Source: an uncultured Bacilli bacterium (GTDB lineage Bacteria; Bacillota_I; Bacilli_A; RF39; UBA660). From it: a DNA stretch of 26,587 bases. The notes under the pieces were generated by a model, which saw nothing but the letters and a program-made list of their open reading frames with translations, searched no databases and was not told where the DNA came from. The translations under genes were made by a program, and so were the position numbers. Of this stretch, positions 7,292 to 15,357 are shown in pieces. Location of the stretch: positions 1 through 26,587 of the forward strand of contig CANQDB010000007.1 in the NCBI GenBank assembly GCA_947591175.1, given 5' to 3'. Every line of letters starts with the position of its first letter. The first letter of the stretch is position 1.

Positions 7292-8107
7292 ATGATGTTA
7301 GATGAAATAACAAAAAAAGTAGTAGATGCTAAAATGGACGAAGTAAGGAAAGGAAAAGCGGTAGTAGCCGGTATATACGATGTGTGCTTTAAATCTATCA
7401 TGGATGGTTGTAGGGAGTATCTAGCTTCTTTAATAGCCAATATTTTAGAAATGCCTTATGATTATGTTTTAGAAAACTTGGAAGTGTCTTCAACAGAACA
7501 TGATGCTATGAGGACAAGTGATAGACCAAGACGAAGTGATTTTCTAGTTGCTATTAAGAATAAACATATCATAATCGAAGCCTATAAAGGACATTATTCG
7601 AAAGCAGTAGCTAAAAAGAATTTAGCTTATGCCTTTAGATCATTCGAAAAAAGTTTAAGTAAAGATAATGAAATAATAAGTAGAGATATCGAAGTTTATG
7701 AGATAAACTTCGATGCTATGAAGATGGGCTTTATTGGAGACGATGAACTTACTATACATACCTTCGAGACACGAGAAATCCATAAAGGATATCCCCATCC
7801 ATATGCGCCTAAAATCATCTATATAGACCTTGCTAAAATCAAGAAAAAATATTACAATAAAGAAAAGTTAGATGGAGTAGAACGTTTGGCATTATTGTTG
7901 ATATTAACTTCGAAAGAGGAATTAAGGAAGGTAAGTAAGGGAGATCGAATAATGGAGAAAGTTGTAAATAAGTTAGAGAACTTATCGAGTGGATATCTAT
8001 TAAGTGATGCAGAGTTGGAAGCCTTCGATGAATATGAGAAAAAGACTTTAAGAGAAGAGGGCATTGAAGAAGGTATTGAGCAAGGATTTGAACAAGGAAA
8101 GAATTAA
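7292..8107 (+). CDS. Rpn/PD-(D/E)XK nuclease-family protein, truncated by in-frame stop
   Basis: The 271-residue product resembles the Rpn family, also called PD-(D/E)XK nuclease transposase-like proteins. These are recombination-promoting DNases that occur in multiple copies in gut Bacillota. The start region YDVCFKSIMDGCREYLASLI corresponds to the family's 'FK' opening, and RRSDFLVAIKNKHIIIEAYKG holds the Asp and Glu-x-x-Lys that could form the nuclease core. A charged helix with GIEEGIEQGFEQGK repeats ends the protein. Translation stops at TAA 8105-8107, although the same frame codes for a typical family C-terminus up to 8230. ATG 7292 follows GAGGTG by about 10 bases. Confidence 0.75.
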   Translation: MMLDEITKKVVDAKMDEVRKGKAVVAGIYDVCFKSIMDGCREYLASLIANILEMPYDYVLENLEVSSTEHDAMRTSDRPRRSDFLVAIKNKHIIIEAYKGHYSKAVAKKNLAYAFRSFEKSLSKDNEIISRDIEVYEINFDAMKMGFIGDDELTIHTFETREIHKGYPHPYAPKIIYIDLAKIKKKYYNKEKLDGVERLALLLILTSKEELRKVSKGDRIMEKVVNKLENLSSGYLLSDAELEAFDEYEKKTLREEGIEEGIEQGFEQGKN

Positions 8108-8230
8108 CGTGATAAAGAAATAGTTCTCAAAATGCATGAAAAAAGAATGGATATAGAGACAATCATAGAATGTACGGGACTATCTCAAGAAGGCATTGAA
8201 AAGATTATTAATGAAGGGAAAGTGGGGTAG
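8108..8230 (+). pseudogene. Severed C-terminal tail of the Rpn-like gene
   Basis: Forty codons after the TAA at 8105, in the same frame, encode RDKEIVLKMHEKRMDIETII and then a conserved-looking tail before TAG at 8228. The tail aligns with the end of the next small gene (AIVLKMYDDGKDIKTIM). The simplest reading is a single-base nonsense change, for example GAA to TAA, or a sequencing error. Confidence 0.6.
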
Positions 8231-8234
8231 AATA

Positions 8235-8510
8235 ATGAGTAAACCGGGAAACATATTTGGATGTTCGTTATATGATGATATACTTTTATCAGATGAAGAA
8301 TTAGAAAACTTTGATGAATATGAGAAGAAAACTTTAAGAGAAGAAGGTTTTGAAGAAGGATATTTAAAAGGACTTGCAATGGTTGAACGAGCAATAGTTC
8401 TTAAAATGTATGATGATGGGAAGGACATAAAAACAATCATGGAATATACTGAACTTACACAAGAAGAAATTGAAAACATAATAGAACAAGAAAAAAACAA
8501 AAAGAGTTAG
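8235..8510 (+). CDS. Duplicated C-terminal fragment of an Rpn-like protein
   Basis: This 91-residue frame contains LLSDEELENFDEYEKKTLRE, matching LLSDAELEAFDEYEKKTLRE near the end of the upstream gene, followed by the EEGFEEGYLKG helix and the AIVLKMYDDGKDIKTIM tail. There is no nuclease domain. It is therefore the 3' end of a second family member, left by recombination between copies. ATG 8235 has only a weak GGGG upstream, so translation is uncertain. It retains the intact tail that its neighbour has lost. Confidence 0.5.
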   Translation: MSKPGNIFGCSLYDDILLSDEELENFDEYEKKTLREEGFEEGYLKGLAMVERAIVLKMYDDGKDIKTIMEYTELTQEEIENIIEQEKNKKS

Positions 8511-8525
8511 ATTGAGGCGGATATT

Positions 8526-9770
8526 ATGAATATGTTGTCTATTATTACGAAAAAGAAAAATAAAGAAGTATTATCTAAAGAAGAAATCGCCTATGCGTTT
8601 CAAGGTTATTTGGAAGGGAATGTTCCAGATTATCAAATGAGTGCTTTGTTAATGGCTATTTGTCTACAAGGGATGACCGATGAAGAAACTTTTTATTTGA
8701 CGGATTTGTTTTTGAAAAGTGGTGATACTTTGGATTTATCGATGATCGATTTACCGAAAGTAGATAAGCATTCTACTGGTGGAATTGGTGATAAGACAAC
8801 GATGATTATTGGTCCTATTGTTTCATGTTTAGGAGTAGTAGTTCCTAAAATGAGTGGACGAGGACTTGGGATAACTGGGGGAACTATCGATAAATTAGAA
8901 AGTATTCCAGGTTTTAGAACGGATTTAACAGAAGAAGAGTTTGTTAACTTGTTAAAGAAGAATGGTTTTGCCGTAACGGCTCAAACAAAAGACTTGGTCC
9001 CAATGGATAAAAAGGTTTATGCTTTAAGAGATGTTACAGGGACGACGGAGTCGATTCCTTTGATTTGCTCTAGTATTTTATCGAAGAAGTTTGCTGGCGG
9101 AGCCGATAAGATTTTAATAGATATTAAAGTTGGGGAAGGTGCTTTACTAAAAAATTATCAAGATGGGGCTATTTTAGCATCTTTAATGCAAAAAATAGGT
9201 TCTTTTTATAACAAAGAGGTTAGGACTCTTTTAACACCTATGGATACTCCTTTAGGAATGGCAATCGGTAATCGTTTAGAAGTATTTGAAGCAATGGAAG
9301 TTTTGCAAGGTAAGGGAGATAAAACATTAACTGAACTTTGTGTTCAAATAGCAAGTAATATGGTCTCGATGGGAAAAAATATTTCTTATGATGAAGCAAA
9401 AGAACAAGTTTTACACGTAATTGCTTCAGGAGAAGCCTATCAAAAGTTTTTGACCTTTGTTAAAGATCAAGGCGGAAAAATAGAAGACTTAGTTTTAAGT
9501 ACAAATTGTGTAGATGTTTTATCTCATGAAGATGGAGTAATAACTAAAATAAGTGCAAGAAGGTTGGGTGAACTTGCTTTAAGTTTAGGAGCAGGTAAGT
9601 TGAAACAAGAAGAGTTAATTGATTTTGATGCAGGAATTATTCTCCATTGTCACGTGGGTGATAGAGTAAGTAATGGCGATAAATTATTTACTTTGTATGC
9701 TGGACCTAATAAAGAAATACCTAAAGTTTTAGCAGAAGATTATGTTGTCATACAAAAACAAGCGAACTAG
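8526..9770 (+). CDS. pdp: Pyrimidine-nucleoside phosphorylase
   Basis: This 414-residue enzyme splits uridine, thymidine or deoxyuridine with phosphate into the base and (deoxy)ribose-1-phosphate during nucleoside salvage. The family signature VDKHSTGGIGDK starts around residue 79, followed by PKMSGRGLGITGGTIDKLE, ALRDVTGTTESIPLICSSIL and KKFAGGADKILIDIKVGEGA. The catalytic His82 and phosphate-binding Ser/Thr are present. Thymidine phosphorylase (deoA) is the close relative, but Gram-positive members usually accept both pyrimidines. TTGAGGCGG precedes ATG 8526. It lies beside dacF, as nucleoside-salvage genes do in other Bacillota. Confidence 0.94.
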   Translation: MNMLSIITKKKNKEVLSKEEIAYAFQGYLEGNVPDYQMSALLMAICLQGMTDEETFYLTDLFLKSGDTLDLSMIDLPKVDKHSTGGIGDKTTMIIGPIVSCLGVVVPKMSGRGLGITGGTIDKLESIPGFRTDLTEEEFVNLLKKNGFAVTAQTKDLVPMDKKVYALRDVTGTTESIPLICSSILSKKFAGGADKILIDIKVGEGALLKNYQDGAILASLMQKIGSFYNKEVRTLLTPMDTPLGMAIGNRLEVFEAMEVLQGKGDKTLTELCVQIASNMVSMGKNISYDEAKEQVLHVIASGEAYQKFLTFVKDQGGKIEDLVLSTNCVDVLSHEDGVITKISARRLGELALSLGAGKLKQEELIDFDAGIILHCHVGDRVSNGDKLFTLYAGPNKEIPKVLAEDYVVIQKQAN

Positions 9771-9787
9771 TGATTCGCTTATTTTTT
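9760..9787. terminator. Bidirectional terminator between pdp and the VanY-like gene
   Basis: AAGCGAA (9760-9766), loop CTAGTGA, TTCGCTT (9774-9780), then ATTTTTT on the plus strand. On the minus strand the stem is followed by GTTTTTG. The stop codons of both convergent genes lie within it. Confidence 0.75.
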
Positions 9788-10789
9788 GCCTTCGATGAAC
9801 TGTACATAGTATTCGTCAAAAGTGATATTATGTTCGTGAATATAGGTGGCAATATCTACTCCGACATAACGATAATGCCATGATTCGTAAGTATAACCGG
9901 TGATATTTTCTTTACCTTCGGGATAACGTTCGATGAAGCCATATTTATAGGCATTTTCTTTCATCCAAGAGTACTCTTTAGCTTTGTGGAAAGAAGTGTA
10001 GGCAATACTTCCATTATCGATATCGGCGACTAGTCCTGTTTGATGTTCGGAAAATCCTGGACGAGCGGAATAAGTGTCAGCTTCCTTGACGCCATCTCTA
10101 TCAACATAACGTTGATAAAGACCTACTTGATACTGGTAACTTCTATAGGCAGACATTACCTGAATGGTGTAGCCATCACTTTTGGCCTTGTTACACATGT
10201 TTTCAAAGGCGACTCTTGCTTCATGGACTAATAGTCTCGTTCCTGAACTACAACTTGCACTTACTTCTTCAAGATTTTCTGGAACATATTCTCCTAACGA
10301 AGTGTATTTGTTACTTAAAATGTAATTTTGATTTAGATAAGGACTTTGCTTAGTATTCGTGTAGTATTCTTGATCGAGACCGATGTTAACCCGAATTACA
10401 ACATCCTTCTTCGATAGAGTTGGATTCTTTTCACTGTAGGCAATGTATCTATCTAGATAATCCATTTTGAAATAATCGAGTTCGTTTTGAATATTATCAA
10501 GTTTAGCGAGTTTTTCTTGTTTTTCATCTGTATATTTGCTAACAGGTGGAGTTTCCTTTGGTTCTTTATTTGTTTCTTCCTCATTTGGAGAACCTTGATG
10601 CTCTTCCTCTTCTTGGCTTGGAGAACTTTGAGGTTGTTCTTTTTCTATTTCTTCTTGATTAGGAGAACTTTGGGCATCTTCTTTTTTATTTTGAGTTATT
10701 TTAGTAAGCAAGATTATTCCTCCTATGAGCAAGATGATGACTACTCCTAGAATAATAAAACTTTTAACTTTTACTTTTCTTTTTTTCAT
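9779..10789 (-). CDS. VanY-like D-alanyl-D-alanine carboxypeptidase, membrane-anchored
   Basis: This M15-family zinc peptidase of 336 residues trims the terminal D-Ala from peptidoglycan stem peptides outside the membrane. A Lys/Arg-rich start and one hydrophobic segment (about residues 9-29) anchor it. A Ser/Pro/Glu-rich linker (about 30-80) contains three imperfect SSPNQEE-type repeats. The catalytic domain shows MSAYRSYQYQVGLY, SARPGFSEHQTGLVADID (Zn His and Asp) and ESWHYRYVG (catalytic Glu and Zn His). AGGTGA precedes ATG by 8 bases. It is divergent from dacF and could partly cover for the loss of DacF. Nothing suggests a vancomycin-resistance role. Confidence 0.92.
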   Translation of the reverse strand: MKKRKVKVKSFIILGVVIILLIGGIILLTKITQNKKEDAQSSPNQEEIEKEQPQSSPSQEEEEHQGSPNEEETNKEPKETPPVSKYTDEKQEKLAKLDNIQNELDYFKMDYLDRYIAYSEKNPTLSKKDVVIRVNIGLDQEYYTNTKQSPYLNQNYILSNKYTSLGEYVPENLEEVSASCSSGTRLLVHEARVAFENMCNKAKSDGYTIQVMSAYRSYQYQVGLYQRYVDRDGVKEADTYSARPGFSEHQTGLVADIDNGSIAYTSFHKAKEYSWMKENAYKYGFIERYPEGKENITGYTYESWHYRYVGVDIATYIHEHNITFDEYYVQFIEGKK

Positions 10790-10902
10790 CTATTATTCAC
10801 CTATTTTAATCATATCATAAGTAGCATTTAAAAATCACAAAAAATGACAAATTTAGTATTTTTGATAAATGAAGACATAGAAATTAATAGGAGGAAATGT
10901 TT

Positions 10903-11346
10903 ATGCGAAAATTATGTGCCATAGTTATTTCAATTAGCCTATTGTTACTGCCTTTAACTATTAGAGCCGAAGAAGTGGAGGCAATAAATGAAGATCAAGA
11001 AAATACTCAAGTTGTGGAGAAAGATTCACCTAGTTTAATAGCTAACGCAAAAAGTGGAATATTGATGGAAGCCACGACTGGGAAAATTCTATTTGAAAAA
11101 AATCCTGATGAACAGATTAGTGTCGCTTCCATGACAAAGATGATGAGTCAAATTTTAATTTTGGAAGAGGTTGAAAAGGGGAGCCTTTCATGGGATGAAA
11201 AATTGACGATCAGTAGCAATGCGTCTGGCATGGGAGGAAGTCAAATTTGGTTGGAAACCGGCGAAGTTATGAGTGTTAGAGACTTGATGAAGGGAGTGTC
11301 TATGGCAAGTGCCAATGATGTGGTAGTAGCAAAAAAGCAGTCATGA
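10903..11346 (+). pseudogene. dacF: dacF 5' part, interrupted by the element
   Basis: This is the N-terminal portion of a serine D,D-carboxypeptidase (S11 family, DacF/DacA type) that removes the terminal D-Ala of peptidoglycan. Residues 1-22 form a signal peptide (ending TIRA), the SxxK motif SMTK is at Ser76-Lys79, and the SxN motif Ser-Ala-Asn is at 136-138. After Asp139 the host sequence ends, and eight foreign residues (VVVAKKQS) lead to TGA. The KTG motif is missing, so the product is inactive. ATG 10903 sits 8 bases after AGGAGG; the ATG at 10897 is too close. The remainder resumes at 25971. Confidence 0.93.
11300..11338. other. attL, left attachment site
   Basis: This is the junction of dacF codons (…GCAAGTGCCAAT) with the element end (TGGTAGTAGCAAA) around the shared GATG at 11317-11320. 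The outer limits are approximate. The TAGTAG arm is one half of a dyad completed only in the excised circle. Confidence 0.7.
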
Positions 11347-11358
11347 TATTTAAAGGAA

Positions 11359-11387
11359 TTTAAAATAATATATATTTGTGCTATAAT
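11359..11387 (+). promoter_or_regulatory. Promoter of the LysR gene at the element's left end
   Basis: TGCTATAAT at 11379-11387 is a perfect TATAAT with an extended TGn. A weak -35 (TTTAAA, 11359-11364) lies 17 bases upstream. The start codon follows 31 bases later after GAGGGA. Confidence 0.6.
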
Positions 11388-11418
11388 GTATGTAATTTAC
11401 ATTGAGGGAAGTGATTCC

Positions 11419-12306
11419 ATGAATAATTTTAACTTAAATTTGTTCAAGTACTTCTATTATGTCGTCTATTATAATGGATTTACTAATGCTTCTAAAAATT
11501 TGAATATTGCTCAATCCTCTTTAAGTTACAATATAAAACAATTGGAACTCCAATTAGATAAAGTATTGATTATTAGAAATAACAAAAATTTTGAATTAAC
11601 TGAAGATGGTTATAATTTATATGAAAATCTAAAGGCGGCTTTTAGTATTTTGAATCAAAACTTAGAACAATTTGATAACCAAAATACTGTAGAGCTGACT
11701 ATTGGTATTAGACACTATTTAGCTGATTTTATATTTAAAGATGCTCTAGTAGAGTTTATTAATATGTATCCTAATATTCATATTAATATAAAGTTATATT
11801 CCAAGTTAGATATTAAAAAATTTGAAGATGAGTACGATATGGTTATCGATTACGAAGATTATACTAATTTATTGAATACTGATAACAAAGAATTATTATG
11901 TACTCTAACTAATACTTTTGTCTCTGGAAAAGAACTTTCGAAGAATTATGAGACTGTTCAATCACTTAAAGAATTAGGAAGTACAAAATTAATATCGATG
12001 TGCCCTAATAAAAGAAATGGTAAATTTCAAAAAATGTGTTTTGAAAACGGTATCTTATTTGAAAATATTGTTTCAGTTAACGACAGTACATTATCGAAAG
12101 AACTAGTAAAAAATAATGTGGGTTTATGTTTTGTCAATAGAGAATTTTTTAAGGAAGAAATAGCTAGTGGAGATGTTAAGGAAATTAAAGTAAAAGAAGA
12201 ATTGTTTGACGATAAAATATATATTGTTTATAAAAATGGCAAGAATGTTAATAATATAATAAAATTCATAAAAACATTAAAGAAACAGTATACGGAGGAA
12301 TTATAA
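11419..12306 (+). CDS. LysR-type transcriptional regulator
   Basis: A 295-residue LysR-type regulator, the first gene inside the element. The N-terminal winged helix-turn-helix is clear: FKYFYYVVYYNGFTNASKNL, then IAQSSLSYNIKQLELQL as the recognition region, and ELTEDGYNLYENL at the wing. The remaining 200 residues form the two-lobed effector domain, starting near VELTIGIRHYLADF. The longer frame from 11386 would run through the -10 box, so ATG 11419 after GAGGGA is the start. It overlaps the next start by one base. By family habit it should control the neighbouring cargo operon in response to a small molecule, perhaps the imported substrate or the pathway product. Confidence 0.92.
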   Translation: MNNFNLNLFKYFYYVVYYNGFTNASKNLNIAQSSLSYNIKQLELQLDKVLIIRNNKNFELTEDGYNLYENLKAAFSILNQNLEQFDNQNTVELTIGIRHYLADFIFKDALVEFINMYPNIHINIKLYSKLDIKKFEDEYDMVIDYEDYTNLLNTDNKELLCTLTNTFVSGKELSKNYETVQSLKELGSTKLISMCPNKRNGKFQKMCFENGILFENIVSVNDSTLSKELVKNNVGLCFVNREFFKEEIASGDVKEIKVKEELFDDKIYIVYKNGKNVNNIIKFIKTLKKQYTEEL

Positions 12307-12821
12307 TGAGCAAGTGGGATCTATATGATGAAAAATTTAATAACACGGGAATTGTTATAGATGATACTGCTGAAATACCGGATGGTAAGTATCATTATTC
12401 GATTAATGCTTGGATATTGAATTCAAAAAAACAATTATTGTTAATTAGAAATACATTAAACTATAATATACATTATCCTGGTTTTTGGAGCAGTATAAAT
12501 GGTAATGTTTTAAGTGGTGAGAGTCCAATCGATACGTGTATTAAAACTATTAAAGCTAAAATAGGAATAGATGTTTCAAAAGACGAAATTCAAAAGGTCG
12601 ATACAAGATTACGTGACCCATATCATTATATTTACGAAACTTATATTATTAATAAAGAGATCAATTTGGATGAAATAACTTTTAACGATAACACAGCAGT
12701 TCAAGCAAAGTGGATAGATTTAAAAGAATTATACAACATGATTGAAAATGGTGAAATTGCTTGGGTTTTAATTCAGAGGATTGAAGAATATGTAATACCT
12801 TTAATGAAAGAGACTAAATAA
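12306..12821 (+). CDS. Nudix-fold protein with degenerate catalytic box
   Basis: This 171-residue protein resembles Nudix/IPP-isomerase-like proteins (HYSINAWILNSKKQLLLIRN, YPGFWSSINGNVLSGES, AKWIDLKELYNMI). The Nudix box should read Gx5Ex7REUxEExGU. Here, after GNVLSGE, the RE position is KT and the EE position is AK, so the metal-binding glutamates are absent. A phosphohydrolase reaction is therefore unlikely. It may bind a nucleotide or other ligand, or serve as an effector-sensing partner for the LysR protein with which it shares an operon. Its ATG overlaps the LysR stop by one base, with CGGAGGA as ribosome binding site. Confidence 0.8.
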   Translation: MSKWDLYDEKFNNTGIVIDDTAEIPDGKYHYSINAWILNSKKQLLLIRNTLNYNIHYPGFWSSINGNVLSGESPIDTCIKTIKAKIGIDVSKDEIQKVDTRLRDPYHYIYETYIINKEINLDEITFNDNTAVQAKWIDLKELYNMIENGEIAWVLIQRIEEYVIPLMKETK

Positions 12822-12838
12822 TAAAGAGACTAAATAAT
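12807..12838 (+). repeat. 16-bp perfect tandem duplication
   Basis: AAAGAGACTAAATAAT occurs twice in tandem (12807-12822 and 12823-12838). The first copy includes the last codons and stop of the degenerate Nudix gene. The second supplies the left arm of the following terminator hairpin. Confidence 0.9.
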
Positions 12839-12850
12839 GGTCTCTTTTAT
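12823..12850 (+). terminator. Terminator after the LysR-Nudix pair
   Basis: AAAGAGAC (12823-12830), a 9-base loop, GTCTCTTT (12840-12847), then T-rich sequence. It separates the regulatory pair from the aminotransferase operon. Confidence 0.75.
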
Positions 12851-12911
12851 TATTAAATTTTTCTATATAAGCTATCGAATTTTTGAATGATTAAAGGAGA
12901 TTTTATTATTA

Positions 12912-12917
12912 TATAAT
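12912..12917 (+). promoter_or_regulatory. Probable -10 of the main cargo operon
   Basis: A perfect TATAAT lies 24 bases before the aminotransferase ATG. There is no good -35 at 16-18 bases; TTGAAT at 12883-12888 is too far, with a 23-base spacer. A weak -35 suits a promoter that needs an activator such as the LysR protein, but no clear T-N11-A operator was identified. Confidence 0.5.
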
Positions 12918-12940
12918 ACTTGTAGTTGGGAGGGATAATA

Positions 12941-14461
12941 ATGCAAAATATGCCAGATTCTTTAAAAAGAGTTATTGAAAGAGATCCAATTTTAGAACAT
13001 CGGGTGAGAGGCTTACCTAATCTAGGGAAAAATTTAGTTGAGGGACAATTTTCTAAAGAAGTAAATAAAATTTACGATGCTTTTGGATTATATGGAAATG
13101 AACTATATGCCCTTGAAAATGAAAGGATTAAAAATATCCCCTCAAGGTCACTTGGCGGTGGTAGTCCTATGAAAACTCCAGCCTTTCCGTTATGTAAGGA
13201 AGCCTTAATTAGTATGATTAGTAATGATGAGCTTTCAGATTATCCTATGGCTGCGGGAGATGAAGAATCAAGGAAAGTAATTTTAGAGTACTTGAAACAG
13301 GAAGGTTTTAAAAGTAGTGGTAACTTTACAGCTGATAATATAATCTTTACAGTTTCTTCTACTCATGCCTTTAATATAATTTCGAGTGTTATCGCAAGAC
13401 CTCATGATGTGATATTGATGACTGGTCCAAATTATGGATTATTTACTTTTGTTCCCGAACGTGTCTCGGGAGCAACGGTTGAAATATTACCATTAGCAAA
13501 AGAAGATAATTGGTATGTTAATCCACAAAAATTGGCAAATCGAATCGATGAAATAAATTTAAAGTTACGGGAAACATATGGTGAGGCTTTAGGTTATACC
13601 CCAAAAGTTGTAGCTTTTCTAAATGAAAATCCGCATAATCCTCTAGGTAAAGTGATGAGTGAAAAAAATAAAGAAATACTTGAGAAAATAGGCGATGTTT
13701 GTTTTGAAAAGGGAGTATTTGTTATCGATGACTTGATTTATAGAGATTTAACTTACGATCGCGATAATTTAGCTAAACCAATGGCTTCTTATGAAAAATA
13801 TTTTGATAATACGATAACTATAACAGGTTTATCGAAATCTTATGGTCTTGCTTCAATTAGGGCTGGAATGGTCGTTGCTAACGAAGTAATTATTAGAGCA
13901 ATAAGAAATAAAATTTTCCAAACGATGGATTCATCCCCCGTATTACAAGGTAGGGCTTTAGCAGGAGCCTTTAACACTAGTGCAGAAAGACAAAGGGAGT
14001 ATGCTAACTATTTTAATCCGATTATCGAAGAATATAAGTATCGTCTCGAATTATTGAAGGTATTAATTAATGGCCTCGATGTAGTTACCGATAGAAATCT
14101 TAGAAGCAAACTAGAAAACGATATAAGAAATTACGCAATTGACTACAATGTAAACCAAATTTTAGAGGGTATACCAAATGTTGATTTTGTCGAAGGTACT
14201 TTACCGGAATCAGGTTTCTTTGAGATGTTAGATTTTACAGGATTAAAAAACAAAGTTGGAGAAAATGGAAGAGTGATTTCCGATGAAAAAGAATTACTTA
14301 AGTATATGTACGAGCAAGAAAAAATTAAACTTATTTTGGGACAATCGATATCTTGGCCTAACGAAGATCAACTTATAGGAAGAGTTACGACGGCTTTATC
14401 ACGAGAGAATCTTGTTGAACATTTTGGCGCTATGAATAAGTGCTTGAGGAAGTTGAAATAA
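12941..14461 (+). CDS. PLP-dependent aminotransferase, fold type I, long form
   Basis: A 506-residue PLP enzyme of the aspartate-aminotransferase class. Motifs seen are LNENPHNPLGK (the NPxNPTG region), VIDDLIYRDL (pyridine-N Asp and Tyr), the Schiff-base lysine in LSKSYGLASIRAG (Lys299, with the phosphate-binding Arg after it) and VSSTHAFN for the glycine-rich turn. It is about 100 residues longer than ordinary AspAT, and the extra length includes a helical insert (LRSKLENDIRNYAIDYNVNQ). The length is near that of aspartate 4-decarboxylase-type enzymes, but I see no proof of decarboxylase activity. ATG 12941 follows GGGAGGG by 6 bases. It is the first gene of the main cargo operon and is likely to act on the amino acid handled by the ligases. 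Confidence 0.88.
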   Translation: MQNMPDSLKRVIERDPILEHRVRGLPNLGKNLVEGQFSKEVNKIYDAFGLYGNELYALENERIKNIPSRSLGGGSPMKTPAFPLCKEALISMISNDELSDYPMAAGDEESRKVILEYLKQEGFKSSGNFTADNIIFTVSSTHAFNIISSVIARPHDVILMTGPNYGLFTFVPERVSGATVEILPLAKEDNWYVNPQKLANRIDEINLKLRETYGEALGYTPKVVAFLNENPHNPLGKVMSEKNKEILEKIGDVCFEKGVFVIDDLIYRDLTYDRDNLAKPMASYEKYFDNTITITGLSKSYGLASIRAGMVVANEVIIRAIRNKIFQTMDSSPVLQGRALAGAFNTSAERQREYANYFNPIIEEYKYRLELLKVLINGLDVVTDRNLRSKLENDIRNYAIDYNVNQILEGIPNVDFVEGTLPESGFFEMLDFTGLKNKVGENGRVISDEKELLKYMYEQEKIKLILGQSISWPNEDQLIGRVTTALSRENLVEHFGAMNKCLRKLK

Positions 14462-14463
14462 AC

Positions 14464-15357
14464 ATGAAAGTAGCTATTGTGTCATGTGACAAGTGGTTGG
14501 GAAAGTTAGAAGAAGACAATAATTTAAAGCAAGCATTAAAAAATTTGGGAATTGCTACAGATATAATATCGTGGCAACAACCTTTGCAAGAAAAATATGA
14601 TTTGTTAATCTTGAAATCGGTGTGGGGATATCAAAATTTCTATAGTGATTTTAAACGTTTTCTTTTAAATATTAAAAGTAGTAATATTTCGTTAGTAAAC
14701 GATGTCGATATGCTTTTAGATAATATTCAAAAAGACATACAATTTTCTATCTTGAGAAAAAATAATATAGATGTTATCGATACAGTTTTTTTACCATATT
14801 CACTTTTTGTGCCTGAAAATTTATTTTCTATCTTAGAAGGCAAAAATTGTGTAATAAAGCCTTCCATTTCAGGAAGTGGTGAAAACACATATTTAGTGGG
14901 TGATTCTATCGATATTCCACCTGGAAAAGTGTTAAAGAAAGAAGATATAGTTAGAACATTTGAACCTTTATTGGCTAGTAATTCCGATTGTAAAATTATG
15001 GTGCAACCTTTTATTAAAGAGATTAATGCTGGCGAGTATTCTTGTGTTTTTATCGATGGAGAGTTAACTCATACGATGCTTAGGTTTCCTAGTATCTTTC
15101 ATGAAAAAAAGAAGCCTTATTTAATTACAAATGTTCCAGATAGTGTTATCAATCTTGCTAAAAAAGTTGAACAAATAGAAGAATTTAAGAATTATATGTA
15201 CATGAGAGTAGATATGGTGTTGGTTGATAACAAGGCTAAGATTATGGAAGTGGAGTTGGCCGACCCTGATCTTTTAACAAAGTATATAGATGATCCAACT
15301 ATTAAAGAAAATGTTATAAAAACGTTTGCTAAAAGGATCGAGAGGAGGACAAAATGA
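14464..15357 (+). CDS. ATP-grasp enzyme, DcsG/RimK-like
   Basis: A 297-residue ATP-grasp protein. The N-terminal domain reads MKVAIVSCDKWLGKLEEDN…YDLLILKSVWGY, a pattern shared with a family that includes the D-cycloserine synthetase DcsG. The ATP-binding part has CVIKPSISGSGENTYLV (ATP lysine), IMVQPFIKEINAGEYSCVFI and RVDMVLVDNKAKIMEVELAD with the Mg-binding acids. Such enzymes activate a carboxylate as acyl phosphate and couple it to an amine or similar nucleophile. ATG 14464 starts two bases after the aminotransferase stop, which makes these genes a likely functional pair. The substrates are unknown. Confidence 0.82.
   Translation: MKVAIVSCDKWLGKLEEDNNLKQALKNLGIATDIISWQQPLQEKYDLLILKSVWGYQNFYSDFKRFLLNIKSSNISLVNDVDMLLDNIQKDIQFSILRKNNIDVIDTVFLPYSLFVPENLFSILEGKNCVIKPSISGSGENTYLVGDSIDIPPGKVLKKEDIVRTFEPLLASNSDCKIMVQPFIKEINAGEYSCVFIDGELTHTMLRFPSIFHEKKKPYLITNVPDSVINLAKKVEQIEEFKNYMYMRVDMVLVDNKAKIMEVELADPDLLTKYIDDPTIKENVIKTFAKRIERRTK

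Noticed and set aside
9779..10789. Vancomycin resistance operon because of a VanY-like protein
   Set aside because: No VanH, VanA or VanX-type gene is nearby; M15 D,D-carboxypeptidases are common housekeeping enzymes.
12941..14461. Aspartate 4-decarboxylase assignment for the long aminotransferase
   Set aside because: Length fits, but I could not confirm family-specific motifs from memory, so only the general aminotransferase class is claimed.
14464..15357. D-cycloserine biosynthesis because of the DcsG-like ATP-grasp enzyme
   Set aside because: The other genes of that pathway (O-ureidoserine synthase, heme protein, racemase, arginase-like) are absent.
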